A stretch of 64,000 bases of DNA from an uncultured Eubacterium sp. (GCA_910586225.1 CAJUIL010000023.1:1-64000); one strand, 5' to 3'; positions 17,355 to 26,867 are shown, counted from the first letter of the stretch. Notes: generated by a model not told the origin, from the sequence alone. Made by a program: numbers and translations.

Positions 17355-17454
17355 GATTTGATCGTGGTTACTGTTCATTCCCAAGCTTTGCACTTGCTGC
17401 AAGGCTATGGGCCAAGAACGTCGAAGCGGCGCTGCGGGCATGAATAAAAAATAC

Positions 17455-17539
17455 TTGACTCCTGAATCTTACTGGTGTAATATTTGAGTAGACGCAGGAG
17501 TTTTATTTTTTGGGCTTAATTCTTACAAACGTAAGAATT
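17455..17539 (+). promoter_or_regulatory. PBP promoter with two BlaI/MecI-like dyads
   Basis: TTGACT (17455-17460), 17 bp, TAATAT (17478-17483). Box 1, TTACTGGTGTAA (17469-17480), overlaps the -10. Box 2, TTACAAACGTAA (17523-17534), sits inside a 9-bp inverted repeat (17518-17539) just after the expected transcription start. Both resemble the TACA-N2-TGTA operators of BlaI/MecI repressors with small deviations. Two boxes covering promoter and start region is the usual layout for beta-lactam-inducible genes. No blaI/blaR1 gene is in the window. Confidence 0.55.
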
Positions 17540-17593
17540 TTTGCGCATATAGATGACAGATCACACGGCATAGGAATGAATTTGGAGGTCAGG

Positions 17594-19756
17594 ATGAAAA
17601 GAAAAAAACATCGGATAAACAAACGCAGCAGCAGAAGGCGTATCATTTTGCGGACGGCAGTCTTTGTTACAGGAATTGCACTGGCAGGCGCTGTCTTTGC
17701 TCTTGCGGCGTTTTATCAAAAAACAGGCGAGCTGGAGGGGATGCTGCAAAGTAAAAACGACAGCCAGGCAGACCGCTTTTCGCCGGAGGAGCTGCTTTTG
17801 GAATATATGGGGCATATTCCGGAACAGGAATACAAAGAAATGTACGAGATGCTGGATGTATCAGCATCCGGCGGCATCCGTGAAGAGGATTTTATCCAGC
17901 GAAATTCTGCGATTTATGAAGGTATTGAGTTGAAGGATATGCAGGTGAAAATTTTGTCCAGTGATAAAGAAAGCGGAGCCGTTTCGTACCAGATGTCCTT
18001 TGAAACGTCGGCCGGAGGAGTTTCTTTTACCAACGAAGCGCTTTTTCTGCGTGGAGAGGACGGCTGCAGGCTGCTGTGGGAGGACGCCTTGATCTTTCCG
18101 GGACTGCGTGCAGGAGATAAAGTAAGAGTATCCACCATACAGGCAAAGCGGGGCGAGATACAGGACCGCAATGGCTCTGTGCTGGCGGGCAAGGGGACGG
18201 CGGTTTCGGTCGGGATCATTCCGGGGAAGCTGGAGCAGAATAGGAAATCCATTGCCAAGATCGCGAAGCTGCTGCAGCTGGAGCCGGAAGCAGTAGAAAA
18301 GAAGCTGGCGGCAAAATGGGTGAAAGAAGATTCGTTTGTGCCGATACAGACGATCCCAAAAGTAAAGGAGGCCAGTCTTACTTCCTTGGAGCCGGATGAG
18401 GAAGCCTTGCGGGAGCAGCAGCGGCAGGAACAGCTTTTGGCGATTCCAGGCGTAATGCTGACGGATACGCAGGTGCGCACGTATCCGCTGGGAGAAGCTG
18501 CCGCGCATTTGATCGGATATGTGCAAGGGGTTACGGCAGAAGATCTTAAGGAGCACAAAGGCGAGGGCTATACGGCGAGCAGCATGATCGGCAGGAGCGG
18601 GATGGAGGGCTTGTATGAAAAGCAGCTCAGGGGGCGAAACGGCTGCAGGATCTATATTGCGGATGCGGATGGAAAGGAACGGGAGGTGCTGGCGGAAACT
18701 CCTGTAGAGCATGGGGAGAATATCCGTCTGACGATTGACGCAGGATTGCAGAAGGCGCTGTACCAGCAGTTTCAGACAGATAAAAGCTGTTCGGTGGCTA
18801 TGCAGCCGTATACCGGGGAAGTGCTGGCGCTGGTGAGTACGCCGTCTTATGACAACAATGATTTTATTCTGGGCTTGTCCAGGGAGAAGTGGAAGGCGCT
18901 CAGCGAGGACGAAAACAAGCCGATGTACAATCGTTTCCGGCAGGTATGGTGTCCAGGCTCGACGTTTAAGGCGGTCACCGCGGCGATCGGACTGGACGCG
19001 GGTACGATCGATCCGGCGGAGGACTATGGGAATGTGGGGCTGCGCTGGCAGAAGGACGCTTCCTGGGGATCGTATTATGTAACGACACTTCATGCGTACG
19101 ATCCGGTTATTTTAGAAAATGCATTGATCTATTCTGATAATATTTATTTTGCGAAGGCGGCGTTGAAAACAGGCGCGGAAACGCTGGAAAGATCACTGGC
19201 AGAGCTTGGCTTTGGACAGGAGGTGCCGTTTGAAATACGAATGGCAAGCTCCCAGTATTCCAATACAGAGCATATCGAAACGGAGATACAGCTGGCAGAC
19301 AGCGGCTATGGGCAAGGACAAATGCTGGTTGGGCCGCTGCATATGGCGTGTCTGTATTCGGCGTTCTGCAATGAAGGGAATATTAGAAAGCCGTATTTGC
19401 TCTGGCAGCAGGAAGCCGAAGCGTCTTACTGGATCCGGCAGGCGTTTACCGAAGCGGCTGTAAAGCGGGTGCTGGATGGTATTATCAAGGTTGTCAATGA
19501 TCCGAATGGCACAGGATACCGCGCACACCGAGAGGATGTCCTGCTGGCGGGAAAAACGGGGACGGCTGAGATCAAAGCGGCAAAGGGCGATACTTCTGGG
19601 ACTGAGCTTGGATGGTTTGCCGTATTTACGGCTGAGAAAGAGGTGGAACGGCCGATCTTGATTGTAAGTATGACGGAGGATGTAAAAGGCCGCGGCGGCA
19701 GCGGCTATGTGGTGGAGAAGGACCGGCAGGTATTGGAGGAATGGCTGGCGGATTAA
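17594..19756 (+). CDS. MecA/PBP3-type class B penicillin-binding protein
   Basis: This is a membrane-anchored D,D-transpeptidase that cross-links peptidoglycan. The start is ATG 17594 after GGAGGT; earlier in-frame starts lack a site. Residues 1-30 are very basic, followed by one transmembrane helix (~29-48). An NTF2-like MecA_N domain (about 55-175) and a PBP dimerisation domain (about 180-340, KRGEIQDRNGSVLA) precede the transpeptidase domain, with STFK (Ser456), SDN (514-516) and KTG (654-656). All catalytic motifs are intact over 720 residues. The MecA_N domain is characteristic of PBPs that tolerate beta-lactams and are often inducible, which agrees with the operator-like dyads upstream. 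Actual resistance cannot be judged from sequence alone. Confidence 0.9.
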   Translation: MKRKKHRINKRSSRRRIILRTAVFVTGIALAGAVFALAAFYQKTGELEGMLQSKNDSQADRFSPEELLLEYMGHIPEQEYKEMYEMLDVSASGGIREEDFIQRNSAIYEGIELKDMQVKILSSDKESGAVSYQMSFETSAGGVSFTNEALFLRGEDGCRLLWEDALIFPGLRAGDKVRVSTIQAKRGEIQDRNGSVLAGKGTAVSVGIIPGKLEQNRKSIAKIAKLLQLEPEAVEKKLAAKWVKEDSFVPIQTIPKVKEASLTSLEPDEEALREQQRQEQLLAIPGVMLTDTQVRTYPLGEAAAHLIGYVQGVTAEDLKEHKGEGYTASSMIGRSGMEGLYEKQLRGRNGCRIYIADADGKEREVLAETPVEHGENIRLTIDAGLQKALYQQFQTDKSCSVAMQPYTGEVLALVSTPSYDNNDFILGLSREKWKALSEDENKPMYNRFRQVWCPGSTFKAVTAAIGLDAGTIDPAEDYGNVGLRWQKDASWGSYYVTTLHAYDPVILENALIYSDNIYFAKAALKTGAETLERSLAELGFGQEVPFEIRMASSQYSNTEHIETEIQLADSGYGQGQMLVGPLHMACLYSAFCNEGNIRKPYLLWQQEAEASYWIRQAFTEAAVKRVLDGIIKVVNDPNGTGYRAHREDVLLAGKTGTAEIKAAKGDTSGTELGWFAVFTAEKEVERPILIVSMTEDVKGRGGSGYVVEKDRQVLEEWLAD

Positions 19757-19779
19757 CAAAACCTTTCATTTGATGTAAG

Positions 19780-19808
19780 TGTTTTTTTCATCCGGCCTAT
19801 GCTATGAT
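19780..19808 (+). promoter_or_regulatory. Promoter of intact Bce module
   Basis: TATGAT (19803-19808) forms a good -10. The -35 (TGTTTT, 19780-19785) is poor, as expected for a regulator-activated promoter. A TGTAAG half-site lies at 19774-19779, but I could not find a clean TNACA partner four bases before it. AAGGAGGAAGG precedes the ATG at 19849. Confidence 0.4.
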
Positions 19809-19848
19809 ACAGATAGATCGAACATAGCAGTAGGCAAGGAGGAAGGAA

Positions 19849-20622
19849 ATGGAAGCAGTTCTTAAGATTGAAGATTTAAAAAAATATTATGGCAGATCGC
19901 CGAATCAGACGAAGGCGCTGGATGGCATTACGTTTCAGGTGATGCCTGGGGAATTTTTGGGCATTATGGGGAGCAGCGGCTCAGGAAAATCTACGCTGCT
20001 AAACTGTATCGCCGCTGTGATCCAGCCAAGCAGCGGCAGCATTACGATGAAGGGAAAGCAGATACAGACGCTGCGCGGGGCTGCGCTTGCGGATTACCGC
20101 GGCAAGGAAATCGGATATTTATTTCAGAATTTCGAGCTGCTTGATAATCTGACCGGACGCGAAAATATTCTGCTGCCGCTGTCTTTGCATGGCGTGCCGC
20201 AGCGGGAGAGCAGAAAGCGTTTGGAGCAGCTTGCGGCGTATCTGGAGATCAAAAGCGTGCTGGATCGATTTCCGGCGCAGATGTCAGGCGGGCAAAAACA
20301 GCGGGTTGCGGCGGCAAGGGCGCTGATCTTACAGCCGGGTATGATCCTTGCCGATGAACCGACCGGAGCTTTGGATTCCAAAAACGCAAAGGCGCTGATG
20401 GAAAAGCTCGCGGGGTTAAATCGCGATATTGACGCGACAATTTTAATGGTTACACATGATTCGAACGCGGCAAGCTGCTGCGGAAGGATCTTGTTTATCC
20501 AAGACGGCGTTATTTTCCATGAGCTTCGCAGAAATGCGCCGAAGGAATCCAGACAGGATTTTTATGAGCGCATTTTGCAGGTGATGGCACAGCTGGGAGG
20601 AGGGAGCGCAAATGTTCTTTAA
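19849..20622 (+). CDS. Bce-type ABC transporter ATPase
   Basis: This 257-residue cytoplasmic ATPase drives a peptide-antibiotic sensing/detoxification transporter. All motifs are present: Walker A GSSGSGKST, Q-loop LFQNFELLDNLTG, signature MSGGQKQR, Walker B MILADEPTGALDS and the H-loop VTHDSNAA. It is the intact paralogue of the truncated gene at 2316 and ends with the same 11-bp overlap with its permease gene. In such systems transporter flux is what the partner kinase senses. Likely ligands are cyclic or lipid-II-binding peptides such as bacitracin or lantibiotics, but specificity resides in the permease loop and cannot be read here. Confidence 0.92.
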   Translation: MEAVLKIEDLKKYYGRSPNQTKALDGITFQVMPGEFLGIMGSSGSGKSTLLNCIAAVIQPSSGSITMKGKQIQTLRGAALADYRGKEIGYLFQNFELLDNLTGRENILLPLSLHGVPQRESRKRLEQLAAYLEIKSVLDRFPAQMSGGQKQRVAAARALILQPGMILADEPTGALDSKNAKALMEKLAGLNRDIDATILMVTHDSNAASCCGRILFIQDGVIFHELRRNAPKESRQDFYERILQVMAQLGGGSANVL

Positions 20623-22681
20623 ACTGGTATCCCGCAACAGCAGCAGAAGCAGAAAGGAAAACGGGCTGTTTTTCAGTTCACTCATTGTTTCCGTTGTTGC
20701 GTTTTATATTATTTTGGCGTTATCCGAGCAGGATGTAATGGTTTTTCTAAAAAAGATGGAAAGCGATGCCGTTGACCGGCTGATGGATATGATCCCGGTG
20801 TTTTATACTATGGCGCTTGTCATTTTATTTTTCCTGATTTATTATGCCAGCAGATTTCAGCTGGAGCGGCGCAGACATGAGTTTGGCGTTTACCTGATGC
20901 TTGGGATGCGCAGGATGAAATTGTTTGGAATGCTGCTGGCTGAGGACCTGCGCAGCAGTATCGTTACACTTGCGGTCGGGCTGCCGGCAGCGGTGCTGCT
21001 GTCAGAATGCATCAGCCTGGTGACAGCGCGGATGGTAGGGATTGGCATTGTCGGACATCAAGTCTCGTATTCATGGAAAGCGGTACTGTGGACGGCAGCC
21101 GGATTTTTATGGATCAAGCTGGCGGCGTTTTTAATTCTCAGCGGCAGGATCAGCAGACAGGAAATTGGTTCTCTGCTTGCGGAGACGCCGGAAGGTGCGA
21201 AAAGGCAGCTGCCCGCGCCTGTCTATGCGTCTGCAATGGCGGTTGGGATATGCCTTTTGCTTGTGGCTTACCGCAATGCGCTCAGAGAAGAGACGTGGCG
21301 CAATGTCGGGCAGTTTGGGCTTGCGATGTTTTTTGGACTGGCCGGCACTTTTTTGCTGTTTTGGGGGATGCGGTTTTTGATGGCGCTGTTGCTAAAAAGC
21401 AGGAAAAAAGACCGTCCGCTGCATTTGTTTAATATCCGCCAGATACAGGAAACGGTTATTCACCGCTCTGGTACAATGGCTGTCTGCTCGCTCCTGATAC
21501 TGGCTGCGCTGTGCTGCTTTGGGGCGGGGACAGCGATCGCGCGGTTTTATGATGATTCTGGCGCCCATGTGCTGGATTATACGTTTCGGGATGACGGCAC
21601 GGAAAATGATGCCTCCCGGTACCGCAAAATGCTGCAGGAAAAGCATCTGGATCAGCAGTTTTCTCAATTATTTGAAATGAAAACGGGCTATGTCTCTACG
21701 ACGGACACCACTGCCGATCGCAGTACGTTTCAGATGGATGCTGTGATCGCTGGCCTGCAGGATATGGAGCCTTCTCGTGATAGGGACATTCTGCTTGCCA
21801 ACCTGTCGATGAAGGACTATCCGTATCTGATCTCATTAAGCGGGTATAATTGTCTATTGACCGCTGCCGGTCTGCCGGTACTGGAGCTGGATGAGGGAGA
21901 AGCCGCTGTTTACATGGACAGCACTACTACGACGCTGGAGCGGACACGGATCATGGACTGTGTTTTGGAATCGGAGCCAGAAACCTTGCTGGCTGGAGAA
22001 ACGTGCCGCCTGATAGGAAACGTACAGACGACGAATCTGGTTACAGACCGCTCGATCACACTGATGTTTGCGCTGATCGTTCCAGATTCGGTATTTGAGT
22101 CGCTGACGCAGGGAAAATATACGGTTTATTTAAATGGAATCCTGGCTAAAAATAAGGATACACAAGTAAGTCTGCTGACGGCTATTTCCGAAATGAACAA
22201 AAAGCTGAATGAAGCGGGGCTTGCTTATGAAAGCTATCTGCAGAATATGGGGCGGCGGCTGTTTTATATGGTAGCGGCCAGTTATATTACAATTTATCTG
22301 GCGATCATTTTTCTGATCATTGCGAATACAGTCATTGGGGTACAGTTCCTTATGGGGCAGCAGAAATCCCATCGGCGTTACCGGACGCTCGTACATCTGG
22401 GAGCCGGATATGAAACGCTGTGCAGGTCCGCGCAAAAGCAGATTCGCTGGTATTTCGGGCTTCCGGCGGCGGTTGCCGTGTGCAGCAGTCTGTTTGGCGT
22501 GCGTGCGCTGTTTGCGGGGCTGCTGCCGGCAGGGGCAAGAAGCAGTACGGCTGAGATGATGATTGCTTCTGCAGCTATGATTTTCGCGCTGTGTGTGGTA
22601 GAATACTTCTATATGAGGGCAGTCAGGCGTTCGAGTGACCGTTATCTTCTGACGCTGATGGTGCCGGAGCGAGAGGAGTAG
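20612..22681 (+). CDS. Bce-type ABC permease
   Basis: This 689-residue FtsX-family permease of the BceB group has an N-terminal helix, a helix group around residues 50-270 and an extracytoplasmic domain of about 200 residues between helices (about 310-535, containing the ligand-interaction region). Closing helices follow near 545-575 and 605-665. It is translationally coupled to the ATPase by an 11-bp overlap and followed by its regulator and kinase genes. It forms the sensor complex with the kinase at 23357. The intact reading makes it the reference for the broken permease at 2797. Confidence 0.9.
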   Translation: MFFKLVSRNSSRSRKENGLFFSSLIVSVVAFYIILALSEQDVMVFLKKMESDAVDRLMDMIPVFYTMALVILFFLIYYASRFQLERRRHEFGVYLMLGMRRMKLFGMLLAEDLRSSIVTLAVGLPAAVLLSECISLVTARMVGIGIVGHQVSYSWKAVLWTAAGFLWIKLAAFLILSGRISRQEIGSLLAETPEGAKRQLPAPVYASAMAVGICLLLVAYRNALREETWRNVGQFGLAMFFGLAGTFLLFWGMRFLMALLLKSRKKDRPLHLFNIRQIQETVIHRSGTMAVCSLLILAALCCFGAGTAIARFYDDSGAHVLDYTFRDDGTENDASRYRKMLQEKHLDQQFSQLFEMKTGYVSTTDTTADRSTFQMDAVIAGLQDMEPSRDRDILLANLSMKDYPYLISLSGYNCLLTAAGLPVLELDEGEAAVYMDSTTTTLERTRIMDCVLESEPETLLAGETCRLIGNVQTTNLVTDRSITLMFALIVPDSVFESLTQGKYTVYLNGILAKNKDTQVSLLTAISEMNKKLNEAGLAYESYLQNMGRRLFYMVAASYITIYLAIIFLIIANTVIGVQFLMGQQKSHRRYRTLVHLGAGYETLCRSAQKQIRWYFGLPAAVAVCSSLFGVRALFAGLLPAGARSSTAEMMIASAAMIFALCVVEYFYMRAVRRSSDRYLLTLMVPEREE

Positions 22682-22691
22682 AGGCTGATTT

Positions 22692-23360
22692 ATGAAACGG
22701 ATTGCAGTTGTAGAGGATGAGCTGTTTATGCGGGAGGAGCTGGCGGATATTTTGCAGAAAGCCGGATATCAGGTAGATGAGGTGACGGATTTTACAGCGG
22801 CGGCGGATCAGCTGCTGGCGCTTTCGCCGGATCTGATCCTTTTGGATCTGAACCTTCCCGCAGCGAGCGGTTTTCAGATCTGCAGAGAGATCAAGCAGAA
22901 AAGTACGGTGCCTGTTTTTGTGCTGACGTCCCGCGACCAGCTGCGGGATGAGCTGCACGCGCTGGAGCTGGGCGCGGATGAATATTTGACGAAGCCATGC
23001 AGCAAGGAACGCCTGCTGGCGCGTGTGTCTAATGTGATGAAGCGATATGAGGGCCGTCCGAACCTGCTGGAGGGAGCAGGATATTTGTTGGACCGGCTGA
23101 CCTATACGCTGTATATCCATAACACCTCTGTAATCCTTCCCAAAAACCAAGGAAAGCTGTTGGAAATGTTTTTGCTGCATGGCAAAGCGGCTGTTTCAAA
23201 AGAGGAGCTATGCGTGGCGGTCTGGGGAACGACGGAATTTATTGACGATAACGCGCTCCAGGTCAATCTGACGCGCTTAAAAAAGACGATGGCGGGCTTA
23301 AAAATGAGCCAGCAGATCATCCCGGTGCGGGGTGTTGGCTATCGGTTGGAGGAGAAATGA
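22692..23360 (+). CDS. Bce-type response regulator
   Basis: This 222-residue OmpR-family regulator has a receiver domain (about 1-118) with acidic E8/D9/E10, phosphoacceptor D52 in LLDLNLP and YLTKPCSKE. The winged-helix domain covers about 128-220 (NALQVNLTRLKKTM, RGVGYRL). It lies 10 bp after the permease stop and overlaps the kinase start by 4 bp (ATGA). It presumably activates the ATPase-permease promoter at 19780. No further target is visible. Confidence 0.92.
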   Translation: MKRIAVVEDELFMREELADILQKAGYQVDEVTDFTAAADQLLALSPDLILLDLNLPAASGFQICREIKQKSTVPVFVLTSRDQLRDELHALELGADEYLTKPCSKERLLARVSNVMKRYEGRPNLLEGAGYLLDRLTYTLYIHNTSVILPKNQGKLLEMFLLHGKAAVSKEELCVAVWGTTEFIDDNALQVNLTRLKKTMAGLKMSQQIIPVRGVGYRLEEK

Positions 23361-24421
23361 TGAGGTTTCAGATCAGGCGCAGGCTTCAGATGGTTTTCCA
23401 GTATGCTCCGTGGCTGCTTCTTTTATTTGCGGTGGATGCGTTCGCTGTTATGCTTTTGTGGCTGGCTGATGCGCGCGCACTATACGCAATGGCGGTTGTC
23501 GTTGTGCTTGCCACTGTTTTTTTGTTTTTTTTCGTAGCGGTTATGCTTGTCAGGATAGAACAAAAAAAAGCGCACGCGTTTACAGAGTTTTTGAACCAGC
23601 CGGACACGTATCACGAAAAGCTGCTGCTGAAAACGGCTGGCAAGGCACAGGAAGAGTATCTTTGTATGCTGGGCAGCTTATTGCGGGAAAAGCAAAGGGA
23701 GCAAATGCGGCTGGCGGCACAGTTAAACGGCTATGAAGAATATGTAGAGGGATGGGCGCATGAAATAAAAACACCGCTTTCCCTGCTGACGCTTCTGCTT
23801 GATAACCGCAGGGATGAGCTGCCGGATACCGTCTCACATAAGCTGGACCATATCCGCTCCCGGATGCAGGAGTCGGTGGATCAAATGCTGTTTTACGCAA
23901 GGCTCAAGGGAGGCAGGAAGGATTATCAGTTTGAGCATATTTCTCTTGGCAGCTGTGTTGCAGAGCTATTGGAGGACTATCGGCCGCTTCTGGAGGAGCG
24001 TCAGTTTCAGATCCAGTGTTGTTTGGAGGAGGATGTGGTATATGCTGACCGGAGGGGTTTACGTTTCCTGCTCGGACAGGTGATCAGCAATTCCCTGAAA
24101 TACTGCGCTGCGGAGCCGGAATTGCGCATTGCGTCGTTTCAGCAGGACGGCTGTCACGTATTAAGCATCCGGGATAACGGGATCGGCGTGCGGGCCTGCG
24201 ACCTCCCGTTTATTTTTGAAAAAGGATTTACCGGAGAAACCGGAGATGCCAGAAAGAAAGCGACCGGAATGGGGCTGTACCTTGCGAGTGAGATTGCAAA
24301 GGAAATGCGTATTTCGCTAAAGGCGGATGCTGTGTGGGGAAAAGGGTTTGAAATGCAGGCTTTTTTTCCGGTTGTTGACGCTGTGCCGATAAAAAGCGAT
24401 GATGTACCGGAAAAACGATGA
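23357..24421 (+). CDS. Bce-type histidine kinase
   Basis: This 354-residue intramembrane-sensing kinase has two helices (about 15-38 and 41-66) with almost no extracytoplasmic loop, H-box GWAHEIKTPLS (H135), N-box GQVISNSLKY, G1 DNGIGV and lid GMGLYLA. It overlaps the regulator gene by 4 bp and is the last gene of the four-gene module. The C-terminal codons run into a 19-bp tandem repeat (24397-24453), so the end of the protein (KSDDVPEKR) is probably replaced or extended sequence outside the catalytic domain. Confidence 0.92.
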   Translation: MMRFQIRRRLQMVFQYAPWLLLLFAVDAFAVMLLWLADARALYAMAVVVVLATVFLFFFVAVMLVRIEQKKAHAFTEFLNQPDTYHEKLLLKTAGKAQEEYLCMLGSLLREKQREQMRLAAQLNGYEEYVEGWAHEIKTPLSLLTLLLDNRRDELPDTVSHKLDHIRSRMQESVDQMLFYARLKGGRKDYQFEHISLGSCVAELLEDYRPLLEERQFQIQCCLEEDVVYADRRGLRFLLGQVISNSLKYCAAEPELRIASFQQDGCHVLSIRDNGIGVRACDLPFIFEKGFTGETGDARKKATGMGLYLASEIAKEMRISLKADAVWGKGFEMQAFFPVVDAVPIKSDDVPEKR

Positions 24422-24453
24422 TGTATTAGAAAAACGATGATGTACCAGAAATA
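24397..24453 (+). repeat. Three tandem 19-bp repeats at kinase 3' end
   Basis: The unit CGATGATGTACCGGAAAAA occurs at 24397 and with a few changes at 24416 and 24435. The kinase stop codon is in the second unit. A change in copy number would alter or extend the kinase C-terminus by a few residues only. Confidence 0.7.
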
Positions 24454-24496
24454 GGAAGAAGCGATCGCAGAGCATTATGGAGGAATATATGGAACC

Positions 24497-25447
24497 ATGT
24501 TGGGACGCCGGCCTTATTATTCATTGAACGCATGGTTAAAGCAAAGGTTTGGCGTAAAAGTATATAAGCTGGCGTTGGATGCTAGAATGAGCTGTCCGAA
24601 CCGGGACGGAACGCTTGGGACAGGCGGCTGTATTTTCTGCAGCGCGGGCGGCTCTGGAGAGTTTGCGGCTGGCGGAAAAATGATTGCGGGCAATGCGGGA
24701 GAGCTTGTATCTGCAACGCTTAGTCAGGCAAAAAAGCTTGTTTCCCGAAAAATACCGCCCGAAGGGCCTTTTATTGCGTATTTCCAGTCTTATACCAATA
24801 CCTATGCCCCGGTATCCCATTTAGAACAATTATTTACCGCAGCGCTTGTGCCGTCTGAGATTGCAGCGCTTTCTGTGGCGACTCGTCCGGATTGTCTGGA
24901 GCCGGAGAAGATCCGCCTACTGAAGGAACTAAATGAAAAAAAGCCAGTCTGGGTAGAGCTTGGGCTTCAGACGCTCCATCCAGCAACCGCCCGGTTTATC
25001 CGGCGCGGATATGAGCTGGAATGCTTTGCGCAGGCGGTCAGGCAGTTAAAGGAAGCGGGACTGACGGTCGTGGCGCATTTGATCTTAGGGCTTCCAGGGG
25101 AAACACAGGAGCAGATGCTGCAGTCGGTGGATTACGTCGCGCATTTTACGCCAGCGATTGACGGGATCAAGCTGCAGCTGCTTCATGTACTAAAAGGCAC
25201 AGACCTGGCTAAGCTATATGAAAACGACCCGTTTCCGGTTTTTTCGATGGAAGAATATGCAGACTTTGTGATCACCTGCATCGAGCATCTGCCGCCGCTT
25301 ATGGCCGTTCACAGGCTGACCGGGGACGGGCCGAAGCGGCTTTTGCTCGCGCCTGCCTGGAGCGCGGATAAAAAGCGGGTGCTGAATCTGATCACCAGAC
25401 GGTTCCGCGAGAGGGCAACCTGGCAGGGGCGGCTTTATTGCTCGTAA
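24497..25447 (+). CDS. YhcC-type radical SAM protein (TIGR01212-like)
   Basis: This 316-residue radical SAM enzyme belongs to a housekeeping family whose substrate is not firmly established. The N-terminus RRPYYSLNAWLKQRFG and the cluster cysteines C33, C45 and C48 (SCPNRDG, GGCIFCS) fit this family rather than the usual CX3CX2C spacing. A SAM-binding TIM-barrel region follows (ELGLQTLHPATARFIRRGY, LILGLPGET). GGAGGA lies 12 bases before the ATG. Other ATGs nearby are out of frame. It is convergent with the transporter gene that ends at 25464. Confidence 0.85.
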   Translation: MLGRRPYYSLNAWLKQRFGVKVYKLALDARMSCPNRDGTLGTGGCIFCSAGGSGEFAAGGKMIAGNAGELVSATLSQAKKLVSRKIPPEGPFIAYFQSYTNTYAPVSHLEQLFTAALVPSEIAALSVATRPDCLEPEKIRLLKELNEKKPVWVELGLQTLHPATARFIRRGYELECFAQAVRQLKEAGLTVVAHLILGLPGETQEQMLQSVDYVAHFTPAIDGIKLQLLHVLKGTDLAKLYENDPFPVFSMEEYADFVITCIEHLPPLMAVHRLTGDGPKRLLLAPAWSADKKRVLNLITRRFRERATWQGRLYCS

Positions 25448-25463
25448 ATTTCCCAGTTCTGCT

Positions 25464-26822
25464 TTAACCAATCAGCCCCATTAAAATTAAAGAGAACAAA
25501 AGTACTGGTAAAATGTAGGTTAAGTAAAAACGGATCTTGCGCGGCATTTTCAGTCCCTTTCCGGTATTTACTTCTGCCAGATACTGTTCAAAGCCCCAGC
25601 CATACCGCGTGATGCAGAACAAAAGGTAACAGAAAGAGCCGATTGGAAGCGCGATATTGCTGACAAGAAAATCCTCCAGATCTAAAATGGTGCTGTTTTC
25701 TCCTAACGGCTGGAACGCTGACCATACATTGTAGCCGAGCACGCACGGCATGGACAAGATCATGAGTGCGAACAGATTTACCGTACATGACTTTTTTCTG
25801 CTCCAGTGAAACAGATCCATCCCGCAGGAAATAATGTTTTCAAATACCGCAAGGATGGTGGAAAATGCGGCAAACGACATAAATACAAAAAACAAGGTGC
25901 CCCAGATGCGTCCGCCTGCCATACTGTTAAAAATATTCGGCAGCGTGATAAAGATCAGGCTTGGCCCCTGGTCTGGGCTGATACCGAACGCAAAGCAGGT
26001 CGGAAAAATGATCAACCCGGAAACAAGCGCCACAAAGGTATCCAGTATCGCAATATTGACGGACTCACCTAAAAGGCTGCGCTGTTTGTCAATATAGCTG
26101 CCAAAGATCCCCATGGAGCCAATGCCGAGGCTTAGCGTGAAAAATGCCTGGTTCATTGCTGCTGTCACCGTTTCCCAAATGCCAGCCTCCTTCATTTTTC
26201 CAAAATCCGGCAGCAGGTAGAACCTGAGTCCTTCCACCCCGCCCTCCAACGTGCAGCTGTGCACGGCAAGCACGATAATGATCACAAGCAGCAGGCTCAT
26301 CATTGTCTTTGTGATGCGCTCTACGCCTTTTTGCAATCCGAAAGAACAGATCAGAATACCGGCGGCAACGACGATCAGCATCGCGCCACCGAGGATCTGC
26401 GGGCTGTCAAGCATAGTCTGGAACATTTCTCCGACCTGGTCTTTGTTTTTTCCTTCAAACCTTCCGGTCAGCATTTGGTAAAAGTAATACAGCATCCATC
26501 CGGTTACGGTCGTATAAAACATCATTAACAGGTAGTTGCCGGCCATGCCCAGATAACCGTGCAGATGCCATTTTTGTCCAGGCTTCTCCAGCTCTTGAAA
26601 TCCTCGGATAATACTCTTTCGGCTGGCACGTCCAACGGCAAATTCCATTGTCATGACAGGGATACCCATAATGATCAGAAAAAACAGGTAGAACAGCACA
26701 AACGCGCCGCCCCCGTAGGCACCTGCCACATAGGGGAATCTCCACACATTTCCAATGCCGATCGCGCAGCCGGCGGATAATAAGATAAATCCCATGCGCG
26801 ATCCTAATTTCTCTCTTTCCAT
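25464..26822 (-). CDS. NSS-family sodium-dependent transporter
   Basis: This 452-residue inner-membrane symporter belongs to the neurotransmitter:sodium symporter (LeuT-like) family, which typically moves amino acids or related amines with sodium. Helix 1 carries the family hallmark around AGCAIGIGNVWRFPY, with the unwound G-x-G-N-x-W-R-F motif. About eleven hydrophobic segments follow, as in bacterial 11-helix members such as TnaT and MhsT-like proteins. The substrate is not predictable. It stands alone between convergent and co-directional neighbours, and its start region carries an unusual hairpin between ribosome site and ATG (26832-26867). Confidence 0.9.
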   Translation of the reverse strand: MEREKLGSRMGFILLSAGCAIGIGNVWRFPYVAGAYGGGAFVLFYLFFLIIMGIPVMTMEFAVGRASRKSIIRGFQELEKPGQKWHLHGYLGMAGNYLLMMFYTTVTGWMLYYFYQMLTGRFEGKNKDQVGEMFQTMLDSPQILGGAMLIVVAAGILICSFGLQKGVERITKTMMSLLLVIIIVLAVHSCTLEGGVEGLRFYLLPDFGKMKEAGIWETVTAAMNQAFFTLSLGIGSMGIFGSYIDKQRSLLGESVNIAILDTFVALVSGLIIFPTCFAFGISPDQGPSLIFITLPNIFNSMAGGRIWGTLFFVFMSFAAFSTILAVFENIISCGMDLFHWSRKKSCTVNLFALMILSMPCVLGYNVWSAFQPLGENSTILDLEDFLVSNIALPIGSFCYLLFCITRYGWGFEQYLAEVNTGKGLKMPRKIRFYLTYILPVLLFSLILMGLIG

Positions 26823-26831
26823 TGTTACGTT

Positions 26832-26867
26832 CGGACTGCGATATGCTGCTGCAGTCCGGTCTCCTTT
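26832..26867 (-). promoter_or_regulatory. Hairpin between ribosome site and transporter ATG
   Basis: On the minus strand AAAGGAG (26867-26861) lies about 38 nt before the ATG, too far for direct use. Between them an 8-bp stem (CGGACTGC/GCAGTCCG, 26832-26858) could bring the two to about 11 nt. No nearer ribosome site is visible. This may be a structured or regulated initiation region. Confidence 0.4.

Noticed and set aside
17861..19093. 410-residue open frame on the minus strand inside the PBP gene
   Set aside because: It is antisense to a gene with all catalytic motifs, has low-complexity composition rich in Arg/His/Leu, and no ribosome site. It is a codon-bias shadow.
24397..24453. Possible CRISPR-like repeat
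   Set aside because: Three contiguous 19-bp units without spacers form a simple tandem repeat.
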